Notes: a model not told the origin generated them from the letters alone. DNA of 64,000 bases from Umezawaea tangerina (GCF_003002815.1 NZ_PVTF01000015.1:62001-126000); one strand, 5' to 3'; numbered from the stretch's first letter, positions 37,537 to 51,162 are shown. Made by a program: numbers and translations.

Positions 37537-38829
37537 ATGACGGCCGTGGTCACCGCGCCGACCCCGCACCGGGTGACCGGGCTGGTCAAGAGCACACCGG
37601 GGCGGCTGAGCCTGATCGCCCTCGTGCTCGTGGCGGTGAGCCTGATCTCCGGGGCGCTCATCGGGTTCGGCGTGCAGGCCAGGTCGGCCGCGCTGGAGGA
37701 GCTGGCCACCCGCAGCGAGCCGCTGGGCTTCGCCGCCCAGGAGGTCTACCGGGCGATGGCCGACGCGGACGCCACGGCCTCGGGGGCGTTCCTGTCCGGC
37801 GGTGTGGAGTCCCCCCAGCTGCGCACCCGCTACGAGGGCGACATCGCGAAGGCCGCCGCCGCGCTGACCACGGCGACCGGGGAGAGCACCCGCTCCCCCG
37901 AGGTCGCCGGCGCGCTGACCACCCTGTCCGGGCAGCTGCCCGTGTACACCGGGCTGATCGAGACCGCGCGCACGCACAACCGGCAGGGCAACCCGGTCGG
38001 CGCCGCCTACCTGCGCGAGGCCTCGGGCCTGATGCGCGCCGAGCTGCTGCCCGCGGCCCAGGACCTCTACCGCGCGGAGACCGCGAACGTGGTCCGCGAC
38101 CAGGACCGGGCGGGCGGCGGCCCGTGGACCGAGCTGCTGCTGGGCCTGTTCTCGCTCGCCGCGCTCGGCCTGGCCCAGTGGTACCTCACCCGCCGCACCA
38201 ACCGGCTGGTCAACGTCGGGCTGCTGGTCGCGACCGGGCTGACGCTGGTGTCGCTGCTGTGGGTGGTCGTCGCCAGCGCGGTCGTCGCGAGCACCGTGTC
38301 CGACAGCCGCGTGGACGGCTCCACCCAGGTCGACGTGCTGGCCCGCGCCCGCATCGACACCCTCACCGCGCGCGGCGACGAGACCCTCACGCTGGTGGCG
38401 CTGGGCAGCGGCCGCGTCTACGAGGACCGCTACGCGGTCGTCACCAAGGAGCTCGGCGAGCTGATCGCGACCGCCAAGTCACTGGCGACCGAACCGGCCG
38501 TGCGGGACGCGGTGACCTCCGCGGAGGACCAGTACCGTGCCTGGCAGGACGCCCACCAGCGGATCCGCGCGGCCGACGACACCGGCGACCCCAACGCCGC
38601 GCTGGTGATCGCGCTCGGCACCGACCCCGGCGGCGCGGCGGCGGCGTTCGACAACCTCGACCGCGACCTGGTCACCGCCATCACACGGGCCCGCGACGCG
38701 TTCACCGGGTCGGTCGCCACCGCCCGCGGCGCCCTCACCGGAACCGTCGAGGTGGTGGCGCTGCTCGCGCTGGGTGCCGCGGCCGCGGCGGTCGCGGGGC
38801 TGTGGCAGCGACTCAAGGAGTACCGATGA
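37537..38829 (+). CDS. glnX: GlnX-like membrane protein of the PknG pathway
   Basis: 430 residues from ATG 37537 with GGAAGGGG five bases upstream. Four membrane segments are visible (about 23-45, 190-210, 217-240 and 400-420), with two large extracytoplasmic helical domains between them, the usual GlnX topology. In mycobacteria and corynebacteria GlnX relays periplasmic amino-acid sensing by GlnH to the cytosolic kinase PknG. The following two identified genes are exactly glnH and pknG, which supports the name. Its stop overlaps the next ATG (ATGA). An inverted pair CTGATC/GATCAG at 37500-37521 lies upstream. Confidence 0.85.
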   Translation: MTAVVTAPTPHRVTGLVKSTPGRLSLIALVLVAVSLISGALIGFGVQARSAALEELATRSEPLGFAAQEVYRAMADADATASGAFLSGGVESPQLRTRYEGDIAKAAAALTTATGESTRSPEVAGALTTLSGQLPVYTGLIETARTHNRQGNPVGAAYLREASGLMRAELLPAAQDLYRAETANVVRDQDRAGGGPWTELLLGLFSLAALGLAQWYLTRRTNRLVNVGLLVATGLTLVSLLWVVVASAVVASTVSDSRVDGSTQVDVLARARIDTLTARGDETLTLVALGSGRVYEDRYAVVTKELGELIATAKSLATEPAVRDAVTSAEDQYRAWQDAHQRIRAADDTGDPNAALVIALGTDPGGAAAAFDNLDRDLVTAITRARDAFTGSVATARGALTGTVEVVALLALGAAAAAVAGLWQRLKEYR

Positions 38830-39791
38830 GACGCCTCGTGGTCGTGCTGGCGCTCCTGGTCGCCGCGTGCGCCCCGGTGCCCGGCCCGACGTCGGACATC
38901 ACGGCGGGGCCGACCGGGGCGCCGCGGCCGGCGGGGGCCGCGGAGGTGAGCGCGCCGCCCAGCACGCCCGCGGCCGCGCCCTCCTGCGACGCGACGGCCA
39001 GCCTGCGCCCCACCGGACCGCCACCGGAGCCCGGCGACATGCCCGACGGGTCGACGATGGCGAAGATCGCCGCCCGCGGCAGGCTCATCGCCGGGGTGGA
39101 CCAGAACACCTACCCGATGGGGTTCCGCAACCCCGCCACCGGCACCCTGGAGGGGTTCGACGTCGACATGGCCCGCGAGATCGCCAAGGCGATCTTCGGC
39201 GACCCGACCCGCATCCAGTTCAAGGTCCTCACCTCCGACGCCCGCGTGCCCGCCCTGCAGAACCGCGACGTCGACGTCGTGGTGCGCACGATGACCGTCA
39301 ACTGCGAGCGCGCCGAGAAGGTCGCCTTCTCCTCGGTCTACTACCAGGCGGGCCAGCGGGTCCTGGCCTCCCGCGGCTCCGGCATCACCGGCCCCGACTC
39401 CCTGGGCGGCAAGCGGGTCTGCGCCACCAAGGGGTCCAGCTCGCTGACCAACGTCGCGAACGTCGCCTCGAAGCCGACCGTGGTGTCCGTGCCGAACTGG
39501 ACCGACTGCCTGGTCATGCTGCAGCAGGGCCAGGTCGACGCGGTGTCCACCGACGACACGATCCTGGCCGGGCTGGCCGCGCAGGACCCCTACACCGAGA
39601 TGGTCGGGCCCAAGTTCACCCAGGAGCCCTACGGGATGGGCATCCCGAAGGCCGACGAGGACTTCGTGCGGTTCGTCAACGCGGTGCTGGAACGGCTGCG
39701 CACCGACGGCACGTGGACGACGATCCACCAGCGGTGGCTCGGCTCGCTGGACCAGGCCGCCCAGCCGCCCGCAGCGAAGTACCGGGACTGA
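38826..39791 (+). CDS. glnH: GlnH, amino-acid-binding lipoprotein
   Basis: 321 residues. The N-terminus MRRLVVVLALLVAAC has a lipobox (VAAC, Cys15), then a Pro/Ala/Thr-rich linker. The rest is a family-3 solute-binding domain: RGRLIAGVDQNTYPMGF, GFDVDMAREIAKAIFG, VVRTMTVNCERAEKVAFS and a C-terminal AVLERLRTDGTW. In the PknG pathway it senses aspartate or glutamate outside the membrane. No ABC permease is nearby, which fits a sensory role rather than uptake. It is coupled to glnX by a four-base overlap. Confidence 0.9.
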   Translation: MRRLVVVLALLVAACAPVPGPTSDITAGPTGAPRPAGAAEVSAPPSTPAAAPSCDATASLRPTGPPPEPGDMPDGSTMAKIAARGRLIAGVDQNTYPMGFRNPATGTLEGFDVDMAREIAKAIFGDPTRIQFKVLTSDARVPALQNRDVDVVVRTMTVNCERAEKVAFSSVYYQAGQRVLASRGSGITGPDSLGGKRVCATKGSSSLTNVANVASKPTVVSVPNWTDCLVMLQQGQVDAVSTDDTILAGLAAQDPYTEMVGPKFTQEPYGMGIPKADEDFVRFVNAVLERLRTDGTWTTIHQRWLGSLDQAAQPPAAKYRD

Positions 39792-39796
39792 GCGCC

Positions 39797-43902
<4,106 letters not shown>

Positions 43903-43913
<11 letters not shown>

Positions 43914-45189
43914 GTTCGCCGTGGAGGTCTTCCAGAACGAGTACCTGACGGAGGGGGCGCGGGAAGTCGACGCGATCGTCACGGTTGCCGCGTCGGGGAT
44001 GCCCGCGGCCGGGGTGGCGCCCGTCGACATCGCGCAGGTGGTCATCGTGGACTGCTCCGGGTCGATGCGGTACCCGCCGACGAAGCTCGACGCCGCCAAG
44101 AAAGCCACCGCCACCGCCATCGACACCCTGCGCGACGGGGTGTCGTTCGCCGTGGTCGAGGGCACCGGCTCCGCCCGCATGGTCTACCCCACCCACCGCG
44201 GCCTCGCCGTGGCCAGCCCCCGGACCAAGACCGAGGCGAAGCGGGCCGTGCGCGTGCTGGTCTCCGACGGCGGCACCGCGATGGGCCGGTGGCTGGCGCT
44301 GGCCGACCAGGTGCTGGCCGGGCACGAGGGGCCGTTGAAGCACGCGATCCTGCTGACCGACGGCCAGAACCAGCACGAGACGCCCGCGCAGCTGTCGCGG
44401 ACGCTGGCCTCGATCAGCGGCCGGTTCACCTGCGACTGCCGCGGGGTCGGCACCGACTGGCAGGTCGACGAGCTGCGCAAGATCGCCGAGGCGATGCTGG
44501 GGACGGTGGACATCGTCGCGGACAGCCGGGGGCTGGCCGACGACTTCCGGGCGATGACGGCCACCGCGATGGGCAAGGCGGTGGGCGGGGTGTCGCTGCG
44601 GCTGTGGACGCCGGAGGGGGCGGAGGTGCGGTTCCTCAAGCAGGTCTCCCCCACCGTGCTGGACCTGACCGACCGCCGGACCGAGGCCGGGCCGCGCACC
44701 GGCGAGTACCCGACCGGCGCGTGGGGCGCGGAGAGCCGCGACTACCACCTGTGCGTGCGGGTGCGGCCCGCGGGCGTCGGCGACCGGATGCTGGCCGGGC
44801 GGGTCAGCCTGGTCACGCCCGGCGGGGACGTGCTGGGCCAGGGCCGGGTGCTGGCTGTGTGGACGGCCGACGAGGCGCTGTCGACCCGGATCAACCGCGA
44901 GGTCGCCCACTACACCGGGCAGGCGGAGCTGGCCGAGGTCATCCAGGACGGCCTGGAGGCGCGCAAGGCCGGTGACGTGGAGACCGCGACGGCGAAGCTG
45001 GGGCGGGCGGTGGCGCTGGCGACGTCGTCGGGCAACACCGACACCGCGAAGCTGCTGGCGAAGGTCGTCGAGGTCGAGGACCCGGTCACCGGCACGGTGA
45101 GGCTGCGTCCGAGGGTTGCCGACGCCGACGAGATGACCCTGGACACCCGGTCCACGGTGACCAAGCGGGTCGGGAAGGGGGGCGGCTGA
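43903..45189 (+). CDS. von Willebrand factor A (VWA) domain protein
   Basis: 428 residues from GTG 43903, favoured by a GGGGGGTGGG run just before it. The metal-ion-dependent adhesion site is intact (Asp50-C-Ser52-G-Ser54 in DCSGSM, later ILLTDGQNQ). The C-terminal half has a beta-sandwich-like segment (YHLCVRVRPAGVGDRMLAGRV) and a helical end. The protein is cytoplasmic. Location between a PP2C phosphatase and an FHA protein suggests it scaffolds or serves as substrate in the same phospho-relay. Confidence 0.9.
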
Positions 45190-45812
45190 TGCCGACCTGC
45201 CCCTCCGGTCACGACAGCGCCACCGACGACTACTGCGACGTCTGCGGCACCGCGCTGACCGCGGGCGGGGAAGCGCCGTCGCCGCCCGCGCCGGAGGCCC
45301 GCACCTGCCCGTCCTGCGGGACGGCGCAGGTCGGCCGGTTCTGCGAGGAGTGCGGCCACGACTCCCTGGCCACCGCGGCCACCGCGCCCCGGCAGCCCGC
45401 GGCCGCACCGGTGACGTGGCACGTCGTCGTCACCGCCGACCGCGGCCACTTCGACCGGGTCGTCGCCGCGGGCGGTCCGGACTCCGCGGCCGTGGAGTTC
45501 CCGCTCTACTGCCCGGAACGCCGCTTCGTGCTGCACGACGACCGGATCAGCATCGGCCGCCGCAGCCGCTCGCGCGGCATCCACCCCGACATCGACCTCA
45601 TCGGCCCGCCGGAGGACCCCGGTGTGTCCGCGGGCCACGCCCTGCTCGTGCGGACCGGCACGACGTGGGCGGTGGTCGACCTGGCCTCCACCAACGGCAC
45701 GACCCTCAACGGCACCACCGACCCGCTGCCGCCGAACACGCCCCACCCGGTGGCCGACGGCGACCGGATCCACGTGGGCGCCTGGACCACGTTGACCCTG
45801 CACCGGGTGTAG
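45189..45812 (+). CDS. FHA-domain protein with N-terminal zinc ribbons
   Basis: 207 residues. Residues 1-60 have two Cys-pair ribbons (CPSGH...CDVC and CPSC...CEEC). The C-terminal ~110 residues form an FHA domain: ISIGRRSRSRGIHPDIDL, VSAGHALLV and VVDLASTNGTTLNG, with the phosphothreonine-binding Arg, the SxxH-equivalent SAGH and the TNG loop. It is not GarA/OdhI by sequence, because the N-terminal phospho-threonine segment is absent. It starts in a TGATG overlap with the VWA stop and ends the operon. Confidence 0.9.
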   Translation: MPTCPSGHDSATDDYCDVCGTALTAGGEAPSPPAPEARTCPSCGTAQVGRFCEECGHDSLATAATAPRQPAAAPVTWHVVVTADRGHFDRVVAAGGPDSAAVEFPLYCPERRFVLHDDRISIGRRSRSRGIHPDIDLIGPPEDPGVSAGHALLVRTGTTWAVVDLASTNGTTLNGTTDPLPPNTPHPVADGDRIHVGAWTTLTLHRV

Positions 45813-45816
45813 CCGC

Positions 45817-47034
45817 TCAGGCGGTCACGGCCCGCTGGGCGGGCATCGGGTAGTCCGGCAGCTCGATCGCCTCGGCGGGCGGGGTGGCGAACCGCGAGGC
45901 CAGCCCCGCGACCTTGCCCAGCAGCGGGGACCCGGCGGCGCGCACGGCGGTCCGGAACAGGCCGCGGCCCAGCCGTCCCCGCGGGTGGGCGATGCCGGGC
46001 GCGCCGGGCGGGAGCTTCTGCGCCTTGGTGACCAGGGGGCGCAGGATCCGCTCGTAGCGGGCGAACGCCGTTCGCGGGTCGTCGTGGCCGGTGAGCTCGC
46101 CCGCCAGCACGTAGGCGCCCGCCAGCGCCAGGGTGGTGCCCATGCCGCTGATCGGGGACGCGCAGTAGGCGGCGTCGCCGAGCAGTGCGATCCGGCCGCG
46201 GCTCCAGGTGGGCAGCTTCGCCTGCCCGACCTCCTCGAAGTACAGCGAGTCGTCGTCGAGGTGCTCGAGCACCCGCGGACCCTGCCAGCCGACGTCGGCG
46301 TAGGTCGCGCGCAGGACGGCGACCACGTCGTCGTGGCCGAGCCGGTCGAGGCCGCGCACGTCGGAGACGAAGCTCAGGGAGGCCTGCGTGGTGCCGAGGT
46401 TGTCCGGGCGCAGCCCGAGCGCGCGGCCCTGCCCGCAGGTCAGCACGCGCCACCGGTCGTTGTCGTCGGCGGTGCGCGGGATCGTGAGGTAGGCGGTGTA
46501 GAGGCCCAACTCCTCGACGCGCGCGTCGGGCATGACCAGCGAACGGGTGCGCGAGCGCAGGCCGTCGGCGACGACCACCGCGTCGAAGCGGCGGGCGGCG
46601 CCGTGGTCGAACTCCACGTCCACGCCGGAGCCGTCGTCGTGCAGACCGGTGATCCGGTCGCCGAACACGTACTCGGTGCCCGCGGCGGAGTGGTCGTGGA
46701 GCAGGCGGGCGAACTGGCCGCGCAGGATCTCCAGCTCGGCCGTGGCGCCGCCGGTGTCGTCGGCGCCCGCGGCGAAGCCGGCGAGCGGACGGCCGGTGTC
46801 GTCGACGAAGTCCGTGCCGGTCTCGCCGGTGTGGCGGTCGCGGACGGCGTCCTCCAGGCCCATCCGGCGGATCACCTGGCGGCCGACCCCGCGCACGTCG
46901 ATGTTCTGGCCCTGCTCGCGCACGTGGTCGAAGCGCTCGACCACGGTCACGTCCCAGCCCGAGGCCGAGAGCCACGACGCGAGCGTCGGACCGGCGATGC
47001 CGGCCCCGGAGATCAGGATGCTGCGGCTGTCCAC
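45817..47034 (-). CDS. FAD-dependent monooxygenase (PHBH/TetX-like)
   Basis: 405 residues from a GTG. ILISGAGIAGPTLASWL is the GxGxxG FAD fold. VADGLRSRTRSLVM is the DG motif, and ALLGDAAYCASPISGMGTTLALAGAYVLAGEL is the GD FAD-ribityl motif. It belongs to the group A flavin monooxygenases that hydroxylate aromatic or polyketide-like substrates, including tetracycline- and rifamycin-modifying enzymes. It lies 97 bases after the MFS gene on the same strand, making it the last gene of a glycosyltransferase-MFS-monooxygenase set. The substrate is unknown. Confidence 0.9.
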   Translation of the reverse strand: MDSRSILISGAGIAGPTLASWLSASGWDVTVVERFDHVREQGQNIDVRGVGRQVIRRMGLEDAVRDRHTGETGTDFVDDTGRPLAGFAAGADDTGGATAELEILRGQFARLLHDHSAAGTEYVFGDRITGLHDDGSGVDVEFDHGAARRFDAVVVADGLRSRTRSLVMPDARVEELGLYTAYLTIPRTADDNDRWRVLTCGQGRALGLRPDNLGTTQASLSFVSDVRGLDRLGHDDVVAVLRATYADVGWQGPRVLEHLDDDSLYFEEVGQAKLPTWSRGRIALLGDAAYCASPISGMGTTLALAGAYVLAGELTGHDDPRTAFARYERILRPLVTKAQKLPPGAPGIAHPRGRLGRGLFRTAVRAAGSPLLGKVAGLASRFATPPAEAIELPDYPMPAQRAVTA

Positions 47035-47131
47035 GTGAGCCCTTCGACCGACGACCGGACCGCCATGCGCGGCCCGTTCCCCGAGCCTAGGGAGCCGTGC
47101 GGTGGTCCGCTTGATCAGCGGACCACCGCGG

Positions 47132-48544
47132 TCACGCGCCGGACGCGCCGACGGTGTGGGGCTCCGGTGCCAGGTCCCGGTCGCGGATGGCCAACGCGCA
47201 GGCCGCGCCCACGACCATGAGCGCGGCGGCGACGAAGAACGCCGCGTGGTAGGCCGTGAAGTTCGGCTCGCCCGACGCCGTCGTGGTGCCCACCGCGGCC
47301 AGCACGCCGCCGAGGACCGCCACGCCCACGGCGGAGCCCACCTGCCCGCTGGTGTTGAACAGCGCGGAGGCCATCCCGGTCTTGGCGGGTGGCAGCGTGG
47401 CGAACGCCGAGGCCCGTGTCGCGCTGAGCACGTTGCCCATGCCCACACCGAGGTAGAACATGATCGCCCTGGTCGCCCACGGGTCGGTCGACCTGTTGAC
47501 GAGCCCGAGCAGGACCATCCCCACCGCGACGGCGAGCAGCGCCGCGGCGATGTGCCCGCGGGCCCCGAGCCGACGGTGGACGTGCGTGGCGAACTGCGAG
47601 CCCACCATCACCCCGATCGCCTCGGGGAACCCGATGAGGCCGGTCTGGGACGCGGAGGCGCCGATGGCGTTCTGGTAGAGCAGCGGGAACACGAACAGGG
47701 AGCCGAGGAAGGCCGCGACGGCCAGCACGGTCACCACGTTGACGGTGCGGAACACGCGGTCGCCGAACAGGCGCAGGTCGAGCATCGGCTCCGGGACGCG
47801 CAGCTCGACGACGACCAGGAGCACGAGCAGCGCGGCACCCACCAGTCCGGTCGCCACGACCACCGGCGACGTCCACCCGGCGGTCGCGCCCTCGGTCAGC
47901 GCGTACACGAACAGCGCCACCCCGGAGCAGGACAGCGCGAACCCGGCGGCGTCGAAGCGACCGGCCGGGGGCTCGCGCCGCTCGGTCAGGAAGAGCAGGC
48001 CGAACACCAGCACGCCCAGGCAGATCGGCACGTTGACGAGGAACACGAACCGCCAGGACAGGTTGTCCACGAGCAGACCGCCGAGCACCGGTCCGAGGGC
48101 CGGTGCCACCGCGGCGGGCCCGACGGTGATCCGCGAGACGCGCATCCGCTCCTCGGCGGGGAAGACCCGGAACAGCATCGCCATCCCGATCGGGACGAGC
48201 ATGCCGCCGCCGAGTCCCTGAAGCACCCGGAACGCGGTCAGCTGGGTGAGGTCCTGCGCCACCCCGCACAGCGCGGAGGCGACCGTGAACACGGCCAGCG
48301 CGGTCAGCAGGACCCGTTTGGCGCCGAACCGGTCGCTGAACCAGCCGCTGGGCGGGATGACCACCGCGAGCGCGACGAGGTACCCGACGACGGCGGTCCG
48401 CGCGTCCACCGGGGAGACGCCGAAGTCGACGCTGATCCTCGGCACCGCGACGTTGACGATGGTCGCGTCCAGGATGCTCACGAACATCGTCGCCACGAAC
48501 ACCACCGTCACGACGGACGTCGGCTTGAGCCTGCCTGTCGCCAT
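47132..48544 (-). CDS. MFS drug:H+ antiporter, DHA2/EmrB-QacA type
   Basis: 470 residues with about 14 hydrophobic segments. The early helix FVSILDATIVNVAVPRI is the DHA2 motif D1 (LDxTxVNVAxP), SDRFGAKRVLL is motif A, and FRVLQGLGGGMLVPIGMAML is motif B followed by antiporter motif C (GPVLGGLL). It is expected to export an amphiphilic drug or metabolite. Its ATG lies one base after the stop of the upstream glycosyltransferase (TGAGATG), so translation is coupled. Confidence 0.95.
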   Translation of the reverse strand: MATGRLKPTSVVTVVFVATMFVSILDATIVNVAVPRISVDFGVSPVDARTAVVGYLVALAVVIPPSGWFSDRFGAKRVLLTALAVFTVASALCGVAQDLTQLTAFRVLQGLGGGMLVPIGMAMLFRVFPAEERMRVSRITVGPAAVAPALGPVLGGLLVDNLSWRFVFLVNVPICLGVLVFGLLFLTERREPPAGRFDAAGFALSCSGVALFVYALTEGATAGWTSPVVVATGLVGAALLVLLVVVELRVPEPMLDLRLFGDRVFRTVNVVTVLAVAAFLGSLFVFPLLYQNAIGASASQTGLIGFPEAIGVMVGSQFATHVHRRLGARGHIAAALLAVAVGMVLLGLVNRSTDPWATRAIMFYLGVGMGNVLSATRASAFATLPPAKTGMASALFNTSGQVGSAVGVAVLGGVLAAVGTTTASGEPNFTAYHAAFFVAAALMVVGAACALAIRDRDLAPEPHTVGASGA

Positions 48545-48545
48545 C

Positions 48546-49667
48546 TCAGGAGGCCGCGAGCTCGACGATGCGCGGCACGAGCGACGCGGGCGTCGGCATG
48601 CCGTGCATCTCGTCGCGCACCTCCGCGGCCGCGGCGCGCGGCTTGTCCGCCTTGAGCAGCCACTCGACCAGGTCGGCGTCCACGGCGTCGGGTGTCGTCG
48701 AGACGCCGATGCCCCGCTCGTGCACGGCGTCGGCGTTGGCGTAGCGGTCGGCGCCGTCGGGCACCACGATCTGGGGCAGCGCGGCGTCGGCCGCGGTCAG
48801 GGTCGTGCCCGCGCCACCGTGGTGGATGACCGCCGTGCAGGTGCGCAGCAGCTCGTTGAGCGGCACCCACGGCACGGCGACGACGTTGTCCGGCAGGTCG
48901 CCGAGGTCGGTCTTGCCCACCGCGAGGACGAACTCCGCGTCCATGCCCGCGGCGACGTCGACGATCCGGCTCACGGTGCCGAACCCGCTCATCGCGGGCA
49001 CCACCGTGCCGAGGGTGACGGCGACGCGCGGGCGACTCGGCGGGTGCTTGAGCCAGTCCGGGAGCACGGCCCCGCTGTTGTAGGGGATGTACCGGGCCGA
49101 CCACCCCTCCGGCGGGCCGCCGAGCATGCTGGGCGGCGCGACGTCGATCCGCTCCGGCCGCACGGAGCCGACGACCCCGTGCCTGCGGTAGGCGTCGGCG
49201 AGGTGCTCGCGCATCAGCTCGTTGACCCCGTCGGTCCGGGCGAAGCCGAAGCCCTGCTGCACGGCGGGCACCCCGAGCTTGGCGGCGACGAGCGGACCCG
49301 CGCCCTGGAGCTGGGTGTACACGACGACGTCGGGGCGGTACCGGGTCGCCGCGTCGACGATCCCGTCCACCATCCGGTCGGAGACCCTGGCGAACACCGG
49401 CACGGCCTCGCGGAGGTCCCTGGTCGCCTCGGTGTTGCCCAGCCGCGCGACCAGCTCGGGCCGGTTAGCCTTGATCCACTCGAAGACGCCGCGCATGTCC
49501 TGCCCCGGCAGCACGTCCTCGACCGGCAGGCCTGCTCTCTCCGCCACCAGGGCGTCGCCCGCGGCGGTGAGGAGCACGTCGTGGCCCGCCGCGCGCAACG
49601 CCCACGCGAGCGGGACCGCGGGGAGGACGTGACCGGTGCCCAGAGCGGAGACGATCAGAACGCGCAT
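48546..49667 (-). CDS. Glycosyltransferase, GT1 (natural-product type)
   Basis: 373 residues from ATG 49667 (MRVLIVSALGTGHVLPAVPLAWAL); upstream residues in the longer frame look noncoding. The C-terminal domain has VIHHGGAGTTLTAADAALPQIVVPDGADRYANADAV, the HHGGAGT donor signature of actinomycete antibiotic glycosyltransferases. It heads a three-gene minus-strand set with an MFS exporter and a flavin monooxygenase, a context suggesting small-molecule tailoring or inactivation plus export. CTCGAGTCGAG at 49681-49691 upstream is a possible operator. Confidence 0.9.
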   Translation of the reverse strand: MRVLIVSALGTGHVLPAVPLAWALRAAGHDVLLTAAGDALVAERAGLPVEDVLPGQDMRGVFEWIKANRPELVARLGNTEATRDLREAVPVFARVSDRMVDGIVDAATRYRPDVVVYTQLQGAGPLVAAKLGVPAVQQGFGFARTDGVNELMREHLADAYRRHGVVGSVRPERIDVAPPSMLGGPPEGWSARYIPYNSGAVLPDWLKHPPSRPRVAVTLGTVVPAMSGFGTVSRIVDVAAGMDAEFVLAVGKTDLGDLPDNVVAVPWVPLNELLRTCTAVIHHGGAGTTLTAADAALPQIVVPDGADRYANADAVHERGIGVSTTPDAVDADLVEWLLKADKPRAAAAEVRDEMHGMPTPASLVPRIVELAAS

Positions 49668-49944
49668 CCGAGGTGTGCCTCTCGAGTCGAGGTTTCCTGC
49701 GTGTGGCAACGGATGATCAAGTTATCAACGACGTGCGAAACCTCCAAGGGCTTGGCTGAATCGCGCCAGACACCGGGATACGTCCGTCCGGACGCCGGGG
49801 TCGGAACGTCCTGGTACCGCGGTGGACGGCCGCTTCCGGGGCACTTGACCGACCGGCCCGGCGGGTGGTCGAATCCCGGCAGCGTCGCAGTGCACCCGGC
49901 CAGGAGACCGCCGCGGGCATGGAGGCGCGGGGCACCACGGGACC

Positions 49945-50427
49945 ATGCGAGTGGACACACCTTCCGCGCCGACGGACCGCCTGAGGGCGTTCGGCAACCA
50001 GTTGATCGACATCCACCTCCGGCTGCGCGACGACCTCGACCGCGTCTACGACGCCCTCGACGGCGAGCCGGGAGCACCTCGGGACCTGCGGGCGCACTGC
50101 CTGGCGTTCTGCGCGGCCGTCACCTCGCACCACACCGGCGAGGACGCCGGGGCGTTCCGCGTGCTGGGCGCGCGGGTGCCGGAGCTGCGGCCGGTGCTCG
50201 CGGAGCTGGAACGCGACCACCACGTCGTGGCCGACGCGCTGCGGGCGGTGCAGGCGCTGCTCGACGACCCCTCCACCGACCCGGCGCGGCTGCGGGCCGA
50301 GCTGGACGGGGTCGCCGCGCTGCTGGAGACGCACTTCCGCTACGAGGAGAAGAAGCTCGTCACGGCGTTGGACGCGCTCACCGACGGCACCACCGAGGGG
50401 TTGTTCGGGCTGTCGCTGGAGTCATGA
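49945..50427 (+). CDS. Hemerythrin/HHE-domain protein
   Basis: 160 residues, an all-helical HHE cation-binding domain. IDIHLRLRDDL, VTSHHTGEDAGAF, ELERDHHVVADAL and LLETHFRYEEKKL provide the His and HxxxE ligands expected for a di-iron site. Actinomycete relatives are often linked to oxygen, NO or redox sensing, but no role is assigned here. Its stop shares TCATGA with the stop of the convergent methyltransferase, so the two coding regions overlap by six bases and have no room for a terminator. Confidence 0.85.
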   Translation: MRVDTPSAPTDRLRAFGNQLIDIHLRLRDDLDRVYDALDGEPGAPRDLRAHCLAFCAAVTSHHTGEDAGAFRVLGARVPELRPVLAELERDHHVVADALRAVQALLDDPSTDPARLRAELDGVAALLETHFRYEEKKLVTALDALTDGTTEGLFGLSLES

Positions 50428-51054
50428 CTGCTTGCGCACCAGCAGGTAGGCCTGCGGGGTCTTCTCCTTGCCCTCCGGTTGGCGCACCAGCGTCGAGTGG
50501 GCCGCCAGCCCGGCCTCGGCGAGCTGCGCCCCGACCGCGTCCGGGGAGCGCCGGTAGGCCTCCAGGTCGACGTCGTGCCCGTACCCCTGGGTGACGTGCA
50601 CGACCTCGTCGCCGACCTGGAACGCCAGCAGGGCGTAACCACCGGGGGCCAGCACCCGGTGGAACTCGGCGAACGCGCCGGGCAGCAGGTCGGTCGGCAC
50701 GTGGATGACCGAGTACCAGGCCAGCAGGCCCGCGAGGGAGGCGTCGGGCAGGTCGAGGTCGAGCATCGAGCCCACCTCGAACCGCAGGTCGGGGTGGTCG
50801 CGGCGGGCCACCTCGACCATGCCCGGCGACAGGTCGACGCCGAACGCGTCCAGGCCGAGCCCGTGCAGGTGCGCGGTGACCCGGCCCGGCCCGCACCCGA
50901 TGTCGGCGACCGGCCCGTCGCCGACGAGCTCGGCGAACGCGGCGAGCATGGCGCGGTCGAACGTGCTGTCGGCCAGAGCGGTGCGCAGGATGTCGGCGTA
51001 GTCGGCCGCGACGGTGTCGTAGGACGTCCGGGTGGCGTCGAGGAAGTCGGTCAC
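50422..51054 (-). CDS. SAM-dependent class I methyltransferase
   Basis: 210 residues from GTG 51054 (VTDFLDATRTSYDTVAADYADIL). Motif I is DIGCGPG at 51-57, followed by GVDLSPGMVEVARRDHP and FHRVLAPGGYALLAFQ, the Methyltransf_11/25 pattern. A longer reading upstream would run into the MITE-like element and looks noncoding. It is a small-molecule methyltransferase of unknown substrate. The mobile-element-like repeat begins only 12 bases before the start codon and so may supply or disrupt its promoter. Confidence 0.85.
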   Translation of the reverse strand: MTDFLDATRTSYDTVAADYADILRTALADSTFDRAMLAAFAELVGDGPVADIGCGPGRVTAHLHGLGLDAFGVDLSPGMVEVARRDHPDLRFEVGSMLDLDLPDASLAGLLAWYSVIHVPTDLLPGAFAEFHRVLAPGGYALLAFQVGDEVVHVTQGYGHDVDLEAYRRSPDAVGAQLAEAGLAAHSTLVRQPEGKEKTPQAYLLVRKQS

Positions 51055-51065
51055 GGACGAGCACC

Positions 51066-51162
51066 CTAGGGCGTGTTCGAAGTCCGTGTTCGCGGTAGCC
51101 GGGCCTGACGCGGCCCCTGGCGGTGCGGCTCCCATCGAACGAGACTTCGACACACGCCCTAG
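51066..51162. mobile_element. MITE-like element (97 bp, terminal inverted repeats)
   Basis: The ends are inverted: CTAGGGCGTGTTCGAAGTC at 51066-51084 matches the reverse complement of 51143-51162 with one inserted base (19 of 20). Both outer ends are CTAG, a target palindrome used by several IS5-type transposases. The 58-base interior has no coding capacity. This fits a miniature inverted-repeat element or a deleted IS, but a long regulatory hairpin is possible. GACTTCGACGCAC at 51212-51224 is a partial extra copy of one end. Confidence 0.55.
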
